Shown here piece by piece: positions 24,600 to 36,287 of a stretch of DNA of 59,287 nt. The translations under genes were made by a program, and so were the position numbers. The first letter of the stretch is position 1. The number at the start of each line of letters is the position of its first letter. The DNA comes from Chloroflexota bacterium. GTDB lineage: Bacteria; Chloroflexota; Limnocylindria; Limnocylindrales; CSP1-4. Below the pieces are notes generated by a model. It saw only the letters and a program-made list of their open reading frames with translations. It ran no database searches and was not told the DNA's origin. Location of the stretch: positions 1 to 59,287 of the forward strand of contig JAJZRQ010000009.1 of the NCBI GenBank assembly GCA_021802585.1, written 5' to 3'.

Positions 24600-25676
24600 T
24601 CAGGCGAGCCTTGTGAACGCGGCCCGGAGGCGCGCGGCGGCTTCCGGTGCAAGCCCGCGCCGCGCCTCCGCGAGCGTCACCTGGCGGAGGCCGAGCGCCC
24701 GGAAGACGGCGAGCGCTTCGTCGCCCGCCGCCGCGACGGCCGGGACGTGCGCCGCGACCGTCCCCGCGTCCCCGCGGACGGCGGGGCCGGTGAGGGCCGG
24801 GCCCGTCCCGAGCGCCCGGGCGTTCGCGAGGGCCTGCGCGGCGAGCGGCCCGTACACCGCGAGCGCCCCGGGCTCGTCGAGGCCCGTCGGCGCAGCGACC
24901 GCGGCGACGACGTCGAGGAGCGCGGTGAGCCCGCCCGCCGCGAGGACCGCCGCGGCGTGGTACGCGGCCTTCGAGCCCGGGGCGAGCCGGACGGGGGTCG
25001 CGCCGATCGACGTCGCCATCTCGGCGAGGAGGTCGATGAGCCCCTCGTCCCCCTCGATCGCGACCGTGGCCCCGGGAAGCGCCGCGAGGGCCCGGTCGAG
25101 ATCTGCGAAGGCGACGAGCGGGTGGAACGACCCGCCGCTCGTCCCCGCGGCGAGCGCCGGCGCGAGGACGTCCGCCCCATGGAGGCCGCTCGTGTGGACG
25201 ATCGCCTGGCCCGAGTAGAGGCGGAGGGTCGCCGCGAGCGGGCCGATCGCGTCGTCCGGGACGGCGACGATCGCGAGGTGGCATTCGTCGAGAATCGCGG
25301 CCGCCTCCGGGAAGGCGCGCGAGCCGGGCACGAGGGACCGGAACCGCTCGCGGCGGGCGGGGTCCCGGCTGGCGACCGCCCCGACCTGCCAGCCCGCCCG
25401 GTGGAGCGCGACCCCAAGGGCCGTCCCCACGGCCCCCGCGCCGATGATCCCGATGACCGGCCGCCCGTCGGCGGGCGGTCCGCCGTGGGGGTGGGCGTGG
25501 GCCTCGAGGTGGAGCTCGTCGCCGTGGCGATGCGCCCCCGGGGGGAGCGCCCCGTCCGGCTCCGCCGCGGCGCCCGGGGCGGCGGCGGCGGATTCGCCCG
25601 TCCGCCGCCGGACTTCCTCCATCGTCGCCGGGTCGCCAGGGGGCGGCAGCGCCCGGTCGCGGCGCCACGGTCGCAT
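24600..25676 (-). CDS. Rossmann-like and DUF2520 domain oxidoreductase
   Basis: The 358-residue protein has an N-terminal extension of about 75 residues including a His/Gly-rich patch. A dinucleotide-binding fold follows, IGIIGAGAVGTALGVALHRA, then VASRDPARRERF, IVAVPDDAIGPLA and HTSGLHGADVLAPA. The DUF2520 helical domain includes GSFHPLVAFADLDRALAALP and GSKAAYHAAAVLAAGGLTAL. This resembles the 6-phosphogluconate/ketopantoate-reductase-like group, but the substrate is unknown. The HxHxxxxDELHLEAHAHPH stretch at residues 45-65 could bind metal. It is divergent from acnA, and ATG 25676 follows a GGAGAGGGA site. Confidence 0.8.
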   Translation of the reverse strand: MRPWRRDRALPPPGDPATMEEVRRRTGESAAAAPGAAAEPDGALPPGAHRHGDELHLEAHAHPHGGPPADGRPVIGIIGAGAVGTALGVALHRAGWQVGAVASRDPARRERFRSLVPGSRAFPEAAAILDECHLAIVAVPDDAIGPLAATLRLYSGQAIVHTSGLHGADVLAPALAAGTSGGSFHPLVAFADLDRALAALPGATVAIEGDEGLIDLLAEMATSIGATPVRLAPGSKAAYHAAAVLAAGGLTALLDVVAAVAAPTGLDEPGALAVYGPLAAQALANARALGTGPALTGPAVRGDAGTVAAHVPAVAAAGDEALAVFRALGLRQVTLAEARRGLAPEAAARLRAAFTRLA

Positions 25677-25759
25677 CGTCCCTCTCCACGCTACTCTTGG
25701 GGTGACAGCGTAGCGCCACCGGCGGCCCGTCCGCCGCCCCGAGCCAGCGAGGACGATCC

Positions 25760-28429
<2,670 letters not shown>

Positions 28430-28523
28430 CGGCCCGCGCGCGGGCCCGGGGTCCCGGCCCGCTCCACGAGGCCCGCATCGCCACGGCGTCACGCGCGGCG
28501 GCGCCGCCCCGTCGCAGTCGCAG

Positions 28524-29486
28524 ATGCACGACGACCCCTGGGACCAGGTCCCGCCCGGCCCGCCCCGGAGCGCCGCCACCGCCGGCGATGTCCTCTTCGC
28601 CCTCGGCGTCGCGGCGCTCGGGATTCTCCTTGCCGGTGCGCTCCTCGCGGCCGGCGGCGGAGGCCCCTGGCTGGCCGGGCTCGTCACGAACCCGGGAGGC
28701 GACCGACCGGCGGGCGAGGCCGGCGGCCCGGCCGCCACCGCGACCGGCGGGTCGTCCCCTGCCCCGAGCCCCTCGCCGCCCGCCTCGGCGGCGCCCGGTT
28801 CGGGCTCTCCGACGCCGCCAGCCGCCACCGCCGCCGTCCCGGCCGCGAACCCATCCCCCGCTCCGCCGGGCGAGCCCTTCATGATGAACCTCTACCGGGA
28901 CGGCGTCTTCGTCCACCAGGCCGACAAGGAGTGGTGCGTCGCGGCGGCCGTCCAGAACATGCTCAACGTCATCCGGGTCGGCGAGGACGGACGCGACCCG
29001 GACGTCACGGCGGAGACCCAGCAGGCCATCGACGATCGCATCGTCGAGCTCACCACTTCCGAGGACTCCCACAACGGCGGGACCGGCCCCGGGGGCTGGG
29101 CTGCCTACCTGACCGAGGCCGGCTACCCCTACGAGGTCCGCGTCTACCCGTCGCGCCTGGCTGCCCTGCGGGCTGCGGCGACCGCTCTCCGCGAGACCGG
29201 CCGCCCGGTGGGCATCCTCGCCTGGGCCGGCGTCCACTCCTGGGTGCTGACGGGCTTCACGGCGAGCGCCGATCCCGCCACCGCGAGGATGTTCGCGGTC
29301 AGCGAAGCCTACGTCCTCGACCCCTGGTACCCCTGGATCTCGACGCGCTGGCCGCGCTCCGAGCCGCCGAACGCGCCGCGCGACCTCCGGGACCTCGTCG
29401 CGAACGTCCTCCCCTGGAACCTCGCCTCGGGGCCATACCCCGGGCGGGACGGGAGGTTCCTCCTCGTCGTGCCCCTCGAGGGCTGA
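28524..29486 (+). CDS. Membrane-anchored or secreted C39-like cysteine peptidase-fold protein
   Basis: The 320-residue protein has a cytoplasmic N-terminus and one membrane helix at about residues 22-45 (VLFALGVAALGILLAGALLA). A long Pro/Ser/Ala/Gly linker follows (about 55-115), then a globular domain. That domain has the papain-like C39 triad pattern: Cys in KEWCVAAAVQNMLNVI (about residue 138), His in GVHSWVLTGF (about 237) and Asp in AYVLDPWYPW (about 265). Proteins of this type often act on extracellular peptides or are inactive relatives that bind them. No ribosome binding site is obvious before ATG 28524. The gene stands alone after acnA; its substrate is unknown. Confidence 0.75.
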   Translation: MHDDPWDQVPPGPPRSAATAGDVLFALGVAALGILLAGALLAAGGGGPWLAGLVTNPGGDRPAGEAGGPAATATGGSSPAPSPSPPASAAPGSGSPTPPAATAAVPAANPSPAPPGEPFMMNLYRDGVFVHQADKEWCVAAAVQNMLNVIRVGEDGRDPDVTAETQQAIDDRIVELTTSEDSHNGGTGPGGWAAYLTEAGYPYEVRVYPSRLAALRAAATALRETGRPVGILAWAGVHSWVLTGFTASADPATARMFAVSEAYVLDPWYPWISTRWPRSEPPNAPRDLRDLVANVLPWNLASGPYPGRDGRFLLVVPLEG

Positions 29487-29637
29487 ATGGGCGCCGCCCG
29501 CGCCGAGAACACGGCGTCGGGGTCCGACGCGGTGGGTCATGCCCGGCCGAAAGCTCGGGCCTTCCGGTGATCGGGTCGCGCGGCCAGCGGGACTCCGCAG
29601 GAACGGTGCGCGTGTCCTCGCATCCTGGCAACCGGGG

Positions 29638-29714
29638 TGGTGGGCGATACTGGGCTCGAACCAGTGACCTCACGGATGTGAACCGTGCGCTCTGACCGAC
29701 TGAGCTAATCGCCC
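29638..29714 (-). tRNA. tRNA-Val (anticodon CAC)
   Basis: On the minus strand GGGCGAT at the 5' end (to 29714) pairs with ATCGCCC, followed by discriminator A and an encoded CCA (29638-29640). The D arm TAGCTCAGTCGGT, the anticodon stem CACGG/CCGTG with loop TTCACAT (CAC at 29678-29680) and the T arm with GGTTCGAGCCC are all present. Confidence 0.97.
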
Positions 29715-29724
29715 GTGCCGGGGG

Positions 29725-29730
29725 AGTATA
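29725..29730 (-). promoter_or_regulatory. Putative -10 element of the tRNA-Val gene
   Basis: TATACT on the minus strand lies 10 bases upstream of the mature tRNA 5' end, giving a predicted primary leader of only a few bases. No clear -35 is seen. Confidence 0.45.
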
Positions 29731-29829
29731 GCGCGGGCGCCCGGCCGCTCCGCGACCACTGTCCGCTTCGGCGACCACCCTCCGGCCGCCTGATCGGCCC
29801 CGATCCCCGGCCGCCCCCCGGCCCGGATG

Positions 29830-31038
29830 TCAGCCCCGGTCGTCGAGCCAGGAGACCCTCCACGGGCGCCAGAGCGCCGCCGGGTCGCTCAGCGGGTCGC
29901 CGTGGACGAGGACGAGGTCACCGGGCCCACCCTCGCGGAGGCGGCCCGCCTCGGCCTCGCCGAGGACCTCGCCACCGCGCCACGTCGCCGCCCCGAGCGC
30001 CTCCCACGGCTCGAGGCCGGCCCCGACGAGCGCCTCGACCTCCCAGGCGAGCTGGTTCGCCCGCGTCGAGCCGCCCCCGAAGTCCGTCCCCGTCGCGATC
30101 CGGACGCCGGCGGCGCGGGCAAGCCGGAGGCTCTCCTCGGCCCGCTCGCGCCGCGCCGCGATCCGCGCGCGCCCCTCCGGATCGGCGAAGCGCGGGAGGT
30201 GCGTCGTCCGCCCGAACGACTCCCACGAGCGGAAGATCGCGAGCGTCGACACGAGGAACGTCCCCCGCCGGGCCATCTCGGCGGCGACGTCGGCGTCGAG
30301 CTCCATCCCGTGCTCGAGTGCGTCGACGCCGGCGACGACCGCGACCCGCGCCCCGGCGAGGGTCCCCGAATGGGCCGTCACGCGCGCCCCCCGGGCATGG
30401 GCGAGGACGACGACCCGTTCGACTTCGGCGACGCTCCACGGCGCCGCCCCGGGGTCCGGGCCGTCGAGGTAGAGCTTCACGAGGTCGGCCCCGTCGTCGA
30501 GCTGGGTCGCGGCGGCCGCGAGGAGCCCGTCGGCGTCATCCGCGGAGACGGTCCGCGGCGTCGGCAGCGTCCCGGCCCGCATGAGCCACGTGCCGGCAGC
30601 CCGGACGTACGGGACATCCACCCGGCTCCGCCACGCGTCCCGGAGGTCGAGGGCGAGCGCGCGCGGGCGAGCATCCGCCCCGCGTGCCACGCGGGCCGAG
30701 CCGACGTCGCGGATCCAGCGGACGCCGGCCCGCCCGAGGAGCCGGGCGTTCTGCTCGGCGGCCGCGATGAGGTCCTCGACCGGGTCGTCGATCCGGGCGA
30801 TCCAGGCCGCGCCGCCGGGGAGGGTGAGGTGCGCATGGCAGTCGACGAGCCCGGGGACGATCGTCGAGCCGATCGCGTCGACGACGTGCGGCGCGCCGCC
30901 CTCCGGGAGAGGGCCCTCGTCGTCGGCGGGGCGGATCCAGGCGATCCGTCCGTCGGCGACGAGGACGCTGACGTCGAGGAGGAGGCAGTCCGTGGTCCCG
31001 TCGGCGAGGGCGGCGCGGCGGTAGAGGGTCGCGCTCAC
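29830..31038 (-). CDS. Metal-dependent amidohydrolase (imidazolonepropionase-like)
   Basis: The 402-residue protein has the amidohydrolase-superfamily metal ligands in order: HxH in VPGLVDCHAHLTLPGG, the carboxylated-Lys candidate in ADLVKLYLDG, His in VTAHSGTLAGA, His in ALEHGMELD and Asp in IATGTDFGGGSTR. It closes with GGPGDLVLVHGDPL, the usual C-terminal beta-sandwich strand. It probably hydrolyses a cyclic amide or a peptide-like bond; the substrate cannot be read from the sequence. GTG 31038 overlaps the upstream DUF167 gene by GTGA, so it is the end of the ftsZ-yggS-yggT operon. Confidence 0.87.
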   Translation of the reverse strand: MSATLYRRAALADGTTDCLLLDVSVLVADGRIAWIRPADDEGPLPEGGAPHVVDAIGSTIVPGLVDCHAHLTLPGGAAWIARIDDPVEDLIAAAEQNARLLGRAGVRWIRDVGSARVARGADARPRALALDLRDAWRSRVDVPYVRAAGTWLMRAGTLPTPRTVSADDADGLLAAAATQLDDGADLVKLYLDGPDPGAAPWSVAEVERVVVLAHARGARVTAHSGTLAGARVAVVAGVDALEHGMELDADVAAEMARRGTFLVSTLAIFRSWESFGRTTHLPRFADPEGRARIAARRERAEESLRLARAAGVRIATGTDFGGGSTRANQLAWEVEALVGAGLEPWEALGAATWRGGEVLGEAEAGRLREGGPGDLVLVHGDPLSDPAALWRPWRVSWLDDRG

Positions 31039-31316
31039 GGCCGGCCCGCCCCGACGCCCGGCCAGGCCGCGGCGAGGACGTCCGCCGCGACGACGATCTC
31101 GACGACCTTCCGCCGGCCGGTCGCGCCGGCGACGATCCGGACGGCACCGCGCGCGACCCCGAGCTCGCGCGCGACGAGGCGGCAGAGCGCCTCGTTCGCC
31201 GCACCCTCGACGGGCGGGGCCGCGACCCGGACCTGGAGGGCGCCGTCCTCCCCCACCCCGTCGACCCGGTCGGAGCCGCCGCGCGGCGTGAGGCGGACCG
31301 CGACCCGGACGCTCAC
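31035..31316 (-). CDS. yggU: DUF167 family protein (YggU)
   Basis: This 93-residue protein has VRLTPRGGSDRVDGV, LQVRVAAPPVEGAANEALCR and RIVAGATGRRKVVEI, the complete DUF167 pattern (YggU). The biochemical role is unknown. The start GTG 31316 overlaps the yggT stop (GTGA), and its own stop overlaps the amidohydrolase start. The yggS-yggT-DUF167 order next to ftsZ is conserved in many bacteria. Confidence 0.9.
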   Translation of the reverse strand: MSVRVAVRLTPRGGSDRVDGVGEDGALQVRVAAPPVEGAANEALCRLVARELGVARGAVRIVAGATGRRKVVEIVVAADVLAAAWPGVGAGRP

Positions 31317-31558
31317 GGCGCCACGATCCGGAGGAGGAGGCCGAGGCCGAGCATGAGGACGAGCGGCGAGAAGTCGATCATCCCGGTCGACGGGAGGACG
31401 CGCCGGATCGGCGCGAGGAGCGGCTCGGTCAGCGTCACGAGCGTGCGCGACACGCCGTTCCGCGCCATGGGATCGACCCAGCTCACGAGGACGCGCCCGA
31501 GGACGAGGAGCCAGAGGACGAGGACGACGGCCTCGACGAAGTTGCGGAGGAAGAACAC
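31313..31558 (-). CDS. yggT: YggT family membrane protein
   Basis: The 81-residue protein has two hydrophobic helices (about residues 8-26 and 62-80) around RVLVSWVDPMARNGVSRTLV, then LTEPLLAPIRRVLPSTGMID, the YggT/YlmG signature. The family is linked to cell division and envelope or chloroplast nucleoid organisation; its biochemistry is unclear. It follows yggS by 9 bases. Confidence 0.93.
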   Translation of the reverse strand: MFFLRNFVEAVVLVLWLLVLGRVLVSWVDPMARNGVSRTLVTLTEPLLAPIRRVLPSTGMIDFSPLVLMLGLGLLLRIVAP

Positions 31559-31567
31559 GACCCAATC

Positions 31568-32302
31568 CTACAGCGCCGCCGGCCGCTCCCCGAAGAGCGC
31601 GCGGCCGACCCGGACGATCGTGGCCCCCTCCTCGACCGCGACCTCGAAGTCGTCGGTCATCCCCATCGACAGGTCGGGGCCGAGGCGCGGGTGGGCCCGC
31701 CGGAGGTCGGCGGCGAGCGCGCGGAGCGCGGCGAACGTGCGCCGGGCGTCCTCCGCGGTCGCGGCGAGCCGGCCGATCGTCATGAGGCCCCGCACGTCCA
31801 GGTTCGGGAGGTCGAGGAGGCCCGCGAGGGCGGCGCGGGCGGCATCCGCGAGGAAGCCGGCCTTCGCGGGATCGGCGTCGATGTTCACCTCGAGGAGGAC
31901 GGGCAGCCGGCGTCCCGGTCGGACCTCGCCGGCAACGCGGTCGAGGCGCCGGGCGAGCTCGGCCGAGTCGACCGCCTCGAGGACGTCGAACAGCTCGACG
32001 GCCCGCCGCGCCTTGTTCGCCTGGAGCGGCCCGACGAGGTGCCAGCGCGGGCCGGGGACCTCGGGGATCTTCGCGGCCGCCTCCTGGACCCGGTTCTCCC
32101 CGAGCACGTCGTGGCCGGCGGCGACGGCCGCCCGGAGCCGCTCGGGGGGGACGGTCTTGCTGACGGCGACGAGGGTCACCGCCCGCGGATCGCGGCCGGT
32201 GCGGGCGCAGGCGGCGGCGATCCGCAGGAGGACCGCCGTGCGCGCCTCGGCGAGCCGGGCGACCTCGAGCGGGTCGGGGGCGGGAGGCGGGCCGGCGCGC
32301 AC
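31568..32302 (-). CDS. yggS: Pyridoxal-phosphate homeostasis protein (YggS/YlmE)
   Basis: This 244-residue single-domain alanine-racemase-like barrel has VTLVAVSKTVPPERL (the PLP Lys), HDVLGENRVQEAAAKI, RWHLVGPLQANKARRAVELF, LLEVNIDADPAKAGF and DLSMGMTDDFEVAVEEG. It buffers free PLP and influences amino-acid and keto-acid pools; no catalytic reaction is established. The start is GTG 32302, 9 bases after ftsZ. Confidence 0.95.
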   Translation of the reverse strand: MRAGPPPAPDPLEVARLAEARTAVLLRIAAACARTGRDPRAVTLVAVSKTVPPERLRAAVAAGHDVLGENRVQEAAAKIPEVPGPRWHLVGPLQANKARRAVELFDVLEAVDSAELARRLDRVAGEVRPGRRLPVLLEVNIDADPAKAGFLADAARAALAGLLDLPNLDVRGLMTIGRLAATAEDARRTFAALRALAADLRRAHPRLGPDLSMGMTDDFEVAVEEGATIVRVGRALFGERPAAL

Positions 32303-32311
32303 CGGCGCGGA

Positions 32312-33541
32312 CTACTTGCGGCGGAGGAAGCTCGGGATCTCGAGGTCGTCGGCGTCGTACTGGCGGCGGACGCTCGCGGGCGCGGGCTCCGGGGCGACGG
32401 TCCGCTCGGTGCGCGACGACTCGATCGCCGGGCGGTCGACCGGCCGCGCCTCGGGGGCCTGCCGGGTCCCGACGTCTGCGGCGGCGCGGCGGACCTCGAG
32501 CTCGCCGACGTAGTCGCGCTCCGGGCGGCTCGCCCGCGGCATCTCGAACGGCGACGCCGCCGCCTCGCGACGGACGCCGTCCCGGCGCCGGCTCGAGTCG
32601 AACCCGGTGGCGATGACGGTGATGACGACCTCGTCGCCGTGGCGCTCGTCGAAGCTCGTCCCGAAGATGATGTTCGCCTCCGGGTCCGCGGCCGCCTTGA
32701 TCTCCTCGGCCGCCTCGGTCACCTCGAAGAGGGTGAGGTTCGAGGAGCCCGAGATGTTGAAGAGGATCCCCTGTGCGCCGGTGATGTTCACCTCGAGGAG
32801 CGGGCTCGCGATCGCCTGGCGGGCGGCCTCCAGGGCCCGGCTCTCGCCGGACGCCCGGCCGATCCCCATGAGGGCCGATCCCGCGTCGTGCATGATCGCC
32901 TTCACGTCGGCGAAGTCGAGGTTGATGAGGCCGGGGACCGTGATGATGTCGCTGATCCCCTGGACGCCCTGGCGGAGGACGTCGTCGACGACGCGGAAGG
33001 CGTCGAGGATCGAGGTGTTCTTCTGGACGACGTCGCGGAGGCGGTCGTTCGGGATCGTGATGAGCGTGTCGACCTTCGCCTTCAGCTGCTCGGCCGACTT
33101 CTCGGCGATGAGCTTGCGGCGGTTGCCCTCGAAGCTGAACGGCTTCGTCACGACGCCGATCGTGAGGGCGCCGAGGTCCTTCGCGATCTCCGCGATGACC
33201 GGCGCGCCCCCGGACCCGGTGCCGCCCCCGAGGCCGGCCGTGATGAAGACCATGTCCGAGTCGCGGAGCGCCTCGGTGATCTTCTCCGTGTCCTCCTCGG
33301 CGGCCCGCTGGCCGATCGCGGCGTCGCCGCCGGCGCCGAGGCCGCGGGTGATCTTGTCGCCGATCCGGATCTTGTGAGGCGCGTCCGACTGGAGGAGCGC
33401 CTGGGCATCGGTGTTCACGCCGATGAACTCGACGCCCATCATCTCGGCCCGGATCATCCGGTTCACGGCGTTGCTGCCGCCCCCGCCGACGCCGACGACG
33501 CGGATGAGCGCGAAGTTCTCCGAATCCGATCGCAGCGGCAT
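32312..33541 (-). CDS. ftsZ: Cell division GTPase FtsZ
   Basis: The 409-residue tubulin homologue begins [20 protein letters not shown]. It has the GTP loop [32 protein letters not shown] and [20 protein letters not shown] (T7 loop). The variable linker is rich in Arg/Pro/Glu, and the last residues, [12 protein letters not shown], are the conserved C-terminal peptide that binds FtsA. It polymerises into the Z ring at midcell. GGAGG lies 8 bases before ATG 33541. A candidate promoter (33680-33685) lies in the 231-bp gap after ftsA. Confidence 0.98.
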   Translation of the reverse strand: MPLRSDSENFALIRVVGVGGGGSNAVNRMIRAEMMGVEFIGVNTDAQALLQSDAPHKIRIGDKITRGLGAGGDAAIGQRAAEEDTEKITEALRDSDMVFITAGLGGGTGSGGAPVIAEIAKDLGALTIGVVTKPFSFEGNRRKLIAEKSAEQLKAKVDTLITIPNDRLRDVVQKNTSILDAFRVVDDVLRQGVQGISDIITVPGLINLDFADVKAIMHDAGSALMGIGRASGESRALEAARQAIASPLLEVNITGAQGILFNISGSSNLTLFEVTEAAEEIKAAADPEANIIFGTSFDERHGDEVVITVIATGFDSSRRRDGVRREAAASPFEMPRASRPERDYVGELEVRRAAADVGTRQAPEARPVDRPAIESSRTERTVAPEPAPASVRRQYDADDLEIPSFLRRK

Positions 33542-33679
33542 CGATGCGTCCTCCGGTTCGCGACCGCCGGGGCGGCCATCCGGGCTCCCGGGCCCGGGAA
33601 GGGGCTGAGCGTCTCGTACGCGGGCTGGTGACCGATCCGGCGTGCGGGGCACGGCGCGCTGGAGCGGGGACTGGCGCGG

Positions 33680-33685
33680 AGTATA
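33680..33685 (-). promoter_or_regulatory. Putative ftsZ-specific -10 element
   Basis: TATACT on the minus strand stands out in the GC-rich 231-bp ftsA-ftsZ intergenic region and predicts a leader of about 130 bases before ftsZ. A good -35 is not seen. Nothing else is recognisable in this gap. Confidence 0.4.
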
Positions 33686-33772
33686 CGCCTGCGACGCGCG
33701 GCGGGAATCGCGGTCCCTCCCGCCGACCGCCCGGTCCGGGCGGGCGGCCTCGTCCGCGGCGCCCGGCCACGG

Positions 33773-35002
33773 TCAGGGGAAGACGCTGCGGAACGCCGCG
33801 CGGATCCGGGCCAGGAGGCCGCCGCCGGGAGCCGACTCGTACGTCGTCAGCTCGGCCGCGGCGACGTGGCGCGCGCCCCACAGGAGGAGCCCGATCGCGG
33901 TCGCCGAGCCGGGCTCGAGGAGCCCGTCGACGAGGCCTCCGACGTCGACCGGGGCGGCCACCCGGACCGGCATCTCGAGGACGTCGCGCCCGAGGACCGC
34001 GGCGCCGGCGAGCTGGGCGCCGCCGCCCGTGAGGACGAGGCCGGCGGGGAGCATCCCCGGCGCGGCCGCCAGGATCTCCGTGCGGATCATCTCGAACGTC
34101 TCGCGCATCCGCGCCTCGATGATCCGGCAGACGTCGAGCCGCTCGACGGTCCGCCCCGCCTCGTCGCCGAGGACCGTGACGCTGATGACCTCGTCGGGGT
34201 CGACCCCGGCGAGGTCGCAGGTCCCGTGCTCGACCTTGAGGGCCTCCGCGACGTGGAGGCTCGTCTTGAGCCCGATCGCGACGTCGTTCGTGACGTTCGC
34301 GCCGCCGACGGGGAGGACCGCGGTGTGGAACGGCGATCCCTCGGCGAAGAGGGTCAGGTCGATGGTGCCCGCCCCGATGTCGGCGACGGCGACGCCGAGG
34401 TCGCGCTCCGTCGGCGAGAGGACGGCCTCCGCCGAGGCGAGCCCCGCCGCCACGAGCTCGTCGATCCGGACGTCCGCCGCGGTCACGCACTTCGTGAGGT
34501 TCTGGACGGCGGTCGCCGACGCGGTGACGATGTGGGTCTCGACCTCGAGGCGGACGGCGCTCATCCCGAGCGGGTTCATGACCCCTTCCTGGCCGTCCAC
34601 CGTGTAGCCCCGGGGGATGACGTGGAGGACCTCGCGGGTCGACGGAATCGAGACGGCCCGGGCGACCTCGATCGACCGGTTCACGTCCTCCTGGGCGACC
34701 TCGCGGCGGGGACCCGCGACGGCGACCTGGCCGGGCGAGTTCAGGCCCTCGACGTGCTGGCCGCCGACGCCGACGAACGCCCGCTCGATCTTGTAGCCCG
34801 CGTGCCGCTCCGCCTTCTCGACGGCAGCCGTGATCGAATGGACCGTCTGGTCGATGTTGACGACGATCCCCTTGCGGAGCCCGGAGGCCGGCACGATCCC
34901 CTTGCCGATGATCGTCAGTCCGCCGTCCCGGGCGACCTCGCCGATGAGCGCCACGACCTTCGTCGTGCCGACGTCGATCCCGACGAACGTCTCGCGTTCC
35001 AC
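33773..35002 (-). CDS. ftsA: Cell division protein FtsA
   Basis: This 409-residue actin-fold protein has FVGIDVGTTKVVALIGEV (phosphate 1), ADIGAGTIDLTLF (phosphate 2), GLVLTGGGAQLAGA (adenosine) and the inserted 1C domain region GGQHVEGLNSPGQVAVAG. The last residues GGGLLARIRAAFRSVFP form an amphipathic membrane-targeting helix. It anchors FtsZ filaments to the membrane. The start is GTG 35002, chosen because the fold begins directly after it. Confidence 0.96.
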   Translation of the reverse strand: MERETFVGIDVGTTKVVALIGEVARDGGLTIIGKGIVPASGLRKGIVVNIDQTVHSITAAVEKAERHAGYKIERAFVGVGGQHVEGLNSPGQVAVAGPRREVAQEDVNRSIEVARAVSIPSTREVLHVIPRGYTVDGQEGVMNPLGMSAVRLEVETHIVTASATAVQNLTKCVTAADVRIDELVAAGLASAEAVLSPTERDLGVAVADIGAGTIDLTLFAEGSPFHTAVLPVGGANVTNDVAIGLKTSLHVAEALKVEHGTCDLAGVDPDEVISVTVLGDEAGRTVERLDVCRIIEARMRETFEMIRTEILAAAPGMLPAGLVLTGGGAQLAGAAVLGRDVLEMPVRVAAPVDVGGLVDGLLEPGSATAIGLLLWGARHVAAAELTTYESAPGGGLLARIRAAFRSVFP

Positions 35003-35040
35003 TCGTCCCGTTCCTCTCCCGTCGTCGCGGCCGCCCCGGC

Positions 35041-35442
35041 CTACAGGAAGTGCCGGCGGATGAGGGCCACGTTCTGGAAGATCCGCAGCCCGAAGGTGAT
35101 GAGCGCCACCAGGTAGAGGTCGAGGCCGAGCCGGTCGCCGATGAACGTCAGGAGGACCGCCACGACGGCGTTGACCACGAACCCGCTGATGAAGATCCGG
35201 TTGTTGTAGACCCCTTCCAGCTCGGCCCGGACGGCCCCCAGGACGGAGTCGAGTGCAGCGAGGATCGCCACCGCCGAGTAGCGGGAGGCCTCGAACCCGA
35301 CGTTGACGTTGAGCACGAGCCCGAGCAGGACCCCGACGAGCAGGCCCGCCAGCGGCAGGAGCACAGGCCGGCTTCCCCTCCACGACTGCGTTTCCCGAAG
35401 GCTACCCGAAGGGGGCGCCGGTCGCACCACGGTTCTCGTCAC
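35041..35442 (-). CDS. sbp: Small basic membrane protein, SbpA/DUF1290 family
   Basis: The 133-residue protein has three hydrophobic segments and the DUF1290 landmarks FEASRYSAVAILAALDSVLG, VRAELEGVYNNRIFISGFVV and GLDLYLVALITFGLRIFQNV. The family is encoded between ftsQ and ftsA in many Gram-positive-type and Chloroflexota genomes; a link to the division apparatus is inferred from context. The start is GTG 35442, 2 bases after the ftsQ stop. The gene is on the same strand as, and 38 bases before, ftsA. Confidence 0.87.
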   Translation of the reverse strand: MTRTVVRPAPPSGSLRETQSWRGSRPVLLPLAGLLVGVLLGLVLNVNVGFEASRYSAVAILAALDSVLGAVRAELEGVYNNRIFISGFVVNAVVAVLLTFIGDRLGLDLYLVALITFGLRIFQNVALIRRHFL

Positions 35443-35444
35443 GC

Positions 35445-36287
35445 CTACGACCCCGGCTTCTCGGTGAACGTCCCCTCGCGCTCTCCGGCGAGGACGACGC
35501 GGAGCATCCGCGCCTCGCGACCCGCGAGGAGGCTCCGCAGGGAGCGCACCTGCTCGGGGATCATCGCGGGCTGGCGGACCTGGGGACCGTAGAAGCCGAA
35601 CACCGCGACCCACGGGTTCGCAACGTCGGGCGCGACCGTCCAGCCATCGCGGTCGTCGACGGCGACGACGAGCGCGGGGGCGGAGGAGCCGACGTCGGCC
35701 GGGGTGAGCGACAGGAGCCGCGTCGCGACGTCGAGGTCGAGGGGGTCGACCTGCTCGCCGATGGCCTGCCCGACCCCCGAGGCCCGGCGGTCCTCGACGA
35801 CGGGCAGGCCGTCCGCCGCGGTGGCCGCCGCCGGGGCGCCCGGGGCCGCCGCGTCGGCGAGGACGCGCCCGTCGCGGTCGACGAGCCAGAGTGACCTGCC
35901 GCGGCGCCACGCGAGGACGGGCGCCCGCTCCGCGACCCGCGCCCGGATCGTGCCCGGGAGGCCGACGCTCACGTGGGCGTCCGCGACGGCCGGCAGGGCG
36001 AGGAGGCGGGCCCGGAGCTCGTCGGTCGCGAGGACGAAGGCGTTCGGGGCGGGGCTCGGCAGGGCGAGGGCGGCTCGGATCGCGTCGTCGCCGGTGAGCG
36101 TCGCCCCCTCGACCTCGACGGTCGTCACGTCGAAGACCGGCGAGGCGACGACGCCCCACGTGGCGCCGGCCGCCGCGAGCATGACGAGCGCGGCGAGGGC
36201 GCGCCGCGGGGAGAAGCCGCCCGACGCGCGGCGCGGCCCGCCGCGCCGCCGGACGCGGCCGCCGCGGACCGGGAGCTCGGCGCTCAC
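35445..36287 (-). CDS. ftsQ: Cell division protein FtsQ/DivIB
   Basis: The 280-residue protein has an Arg/Gly-rich cytoplasmic tail and one membrane helix at about residues 25-45 (ALAALVMLAAAGATWGVVAS). The POTRA domain begins at VFDVTTVEVEGATLTGDDAI, and LRARVAERAPVLAWRRGRSLWLVDRDGRVL marks the FtsQ beta domain in two parts. It links early and late divisome proteins. GTG 36287 overlaps the ddl stop (GTGA). Confidence 0.9.
   Translation of the reverse strand: MSAELPVRGGRVRRRGGPRRASGGFSPRRALAALVMLAAAGATWGVVASPVFDVTTVEVEGATLTGDDAIRAALALPSPAPNAFVLATDELRARLLALPAVADAHVSVGLPGTIRARVAERAPVLAWRRGRSLWLVDRDGRVLADAAAPGAPAAATAADGLPVVEDRRASGVGQAIGEQVDPLDLDVATRLLSLTPADVGSSAPALVVAVDDRDGWTVAPDVANPWVAVFGFYGPQVRQPAMIPEQVRSLRSLLAGREARMLRVVLAGEREGTFTEKPGS

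Noticed and set aside
28431-28446. 16-base palindrome after acnA as a terminator
   Set aside because: It is short, all G/C and without a loop or T tract; such palindromes are frequent here, so function cannot be claimed.
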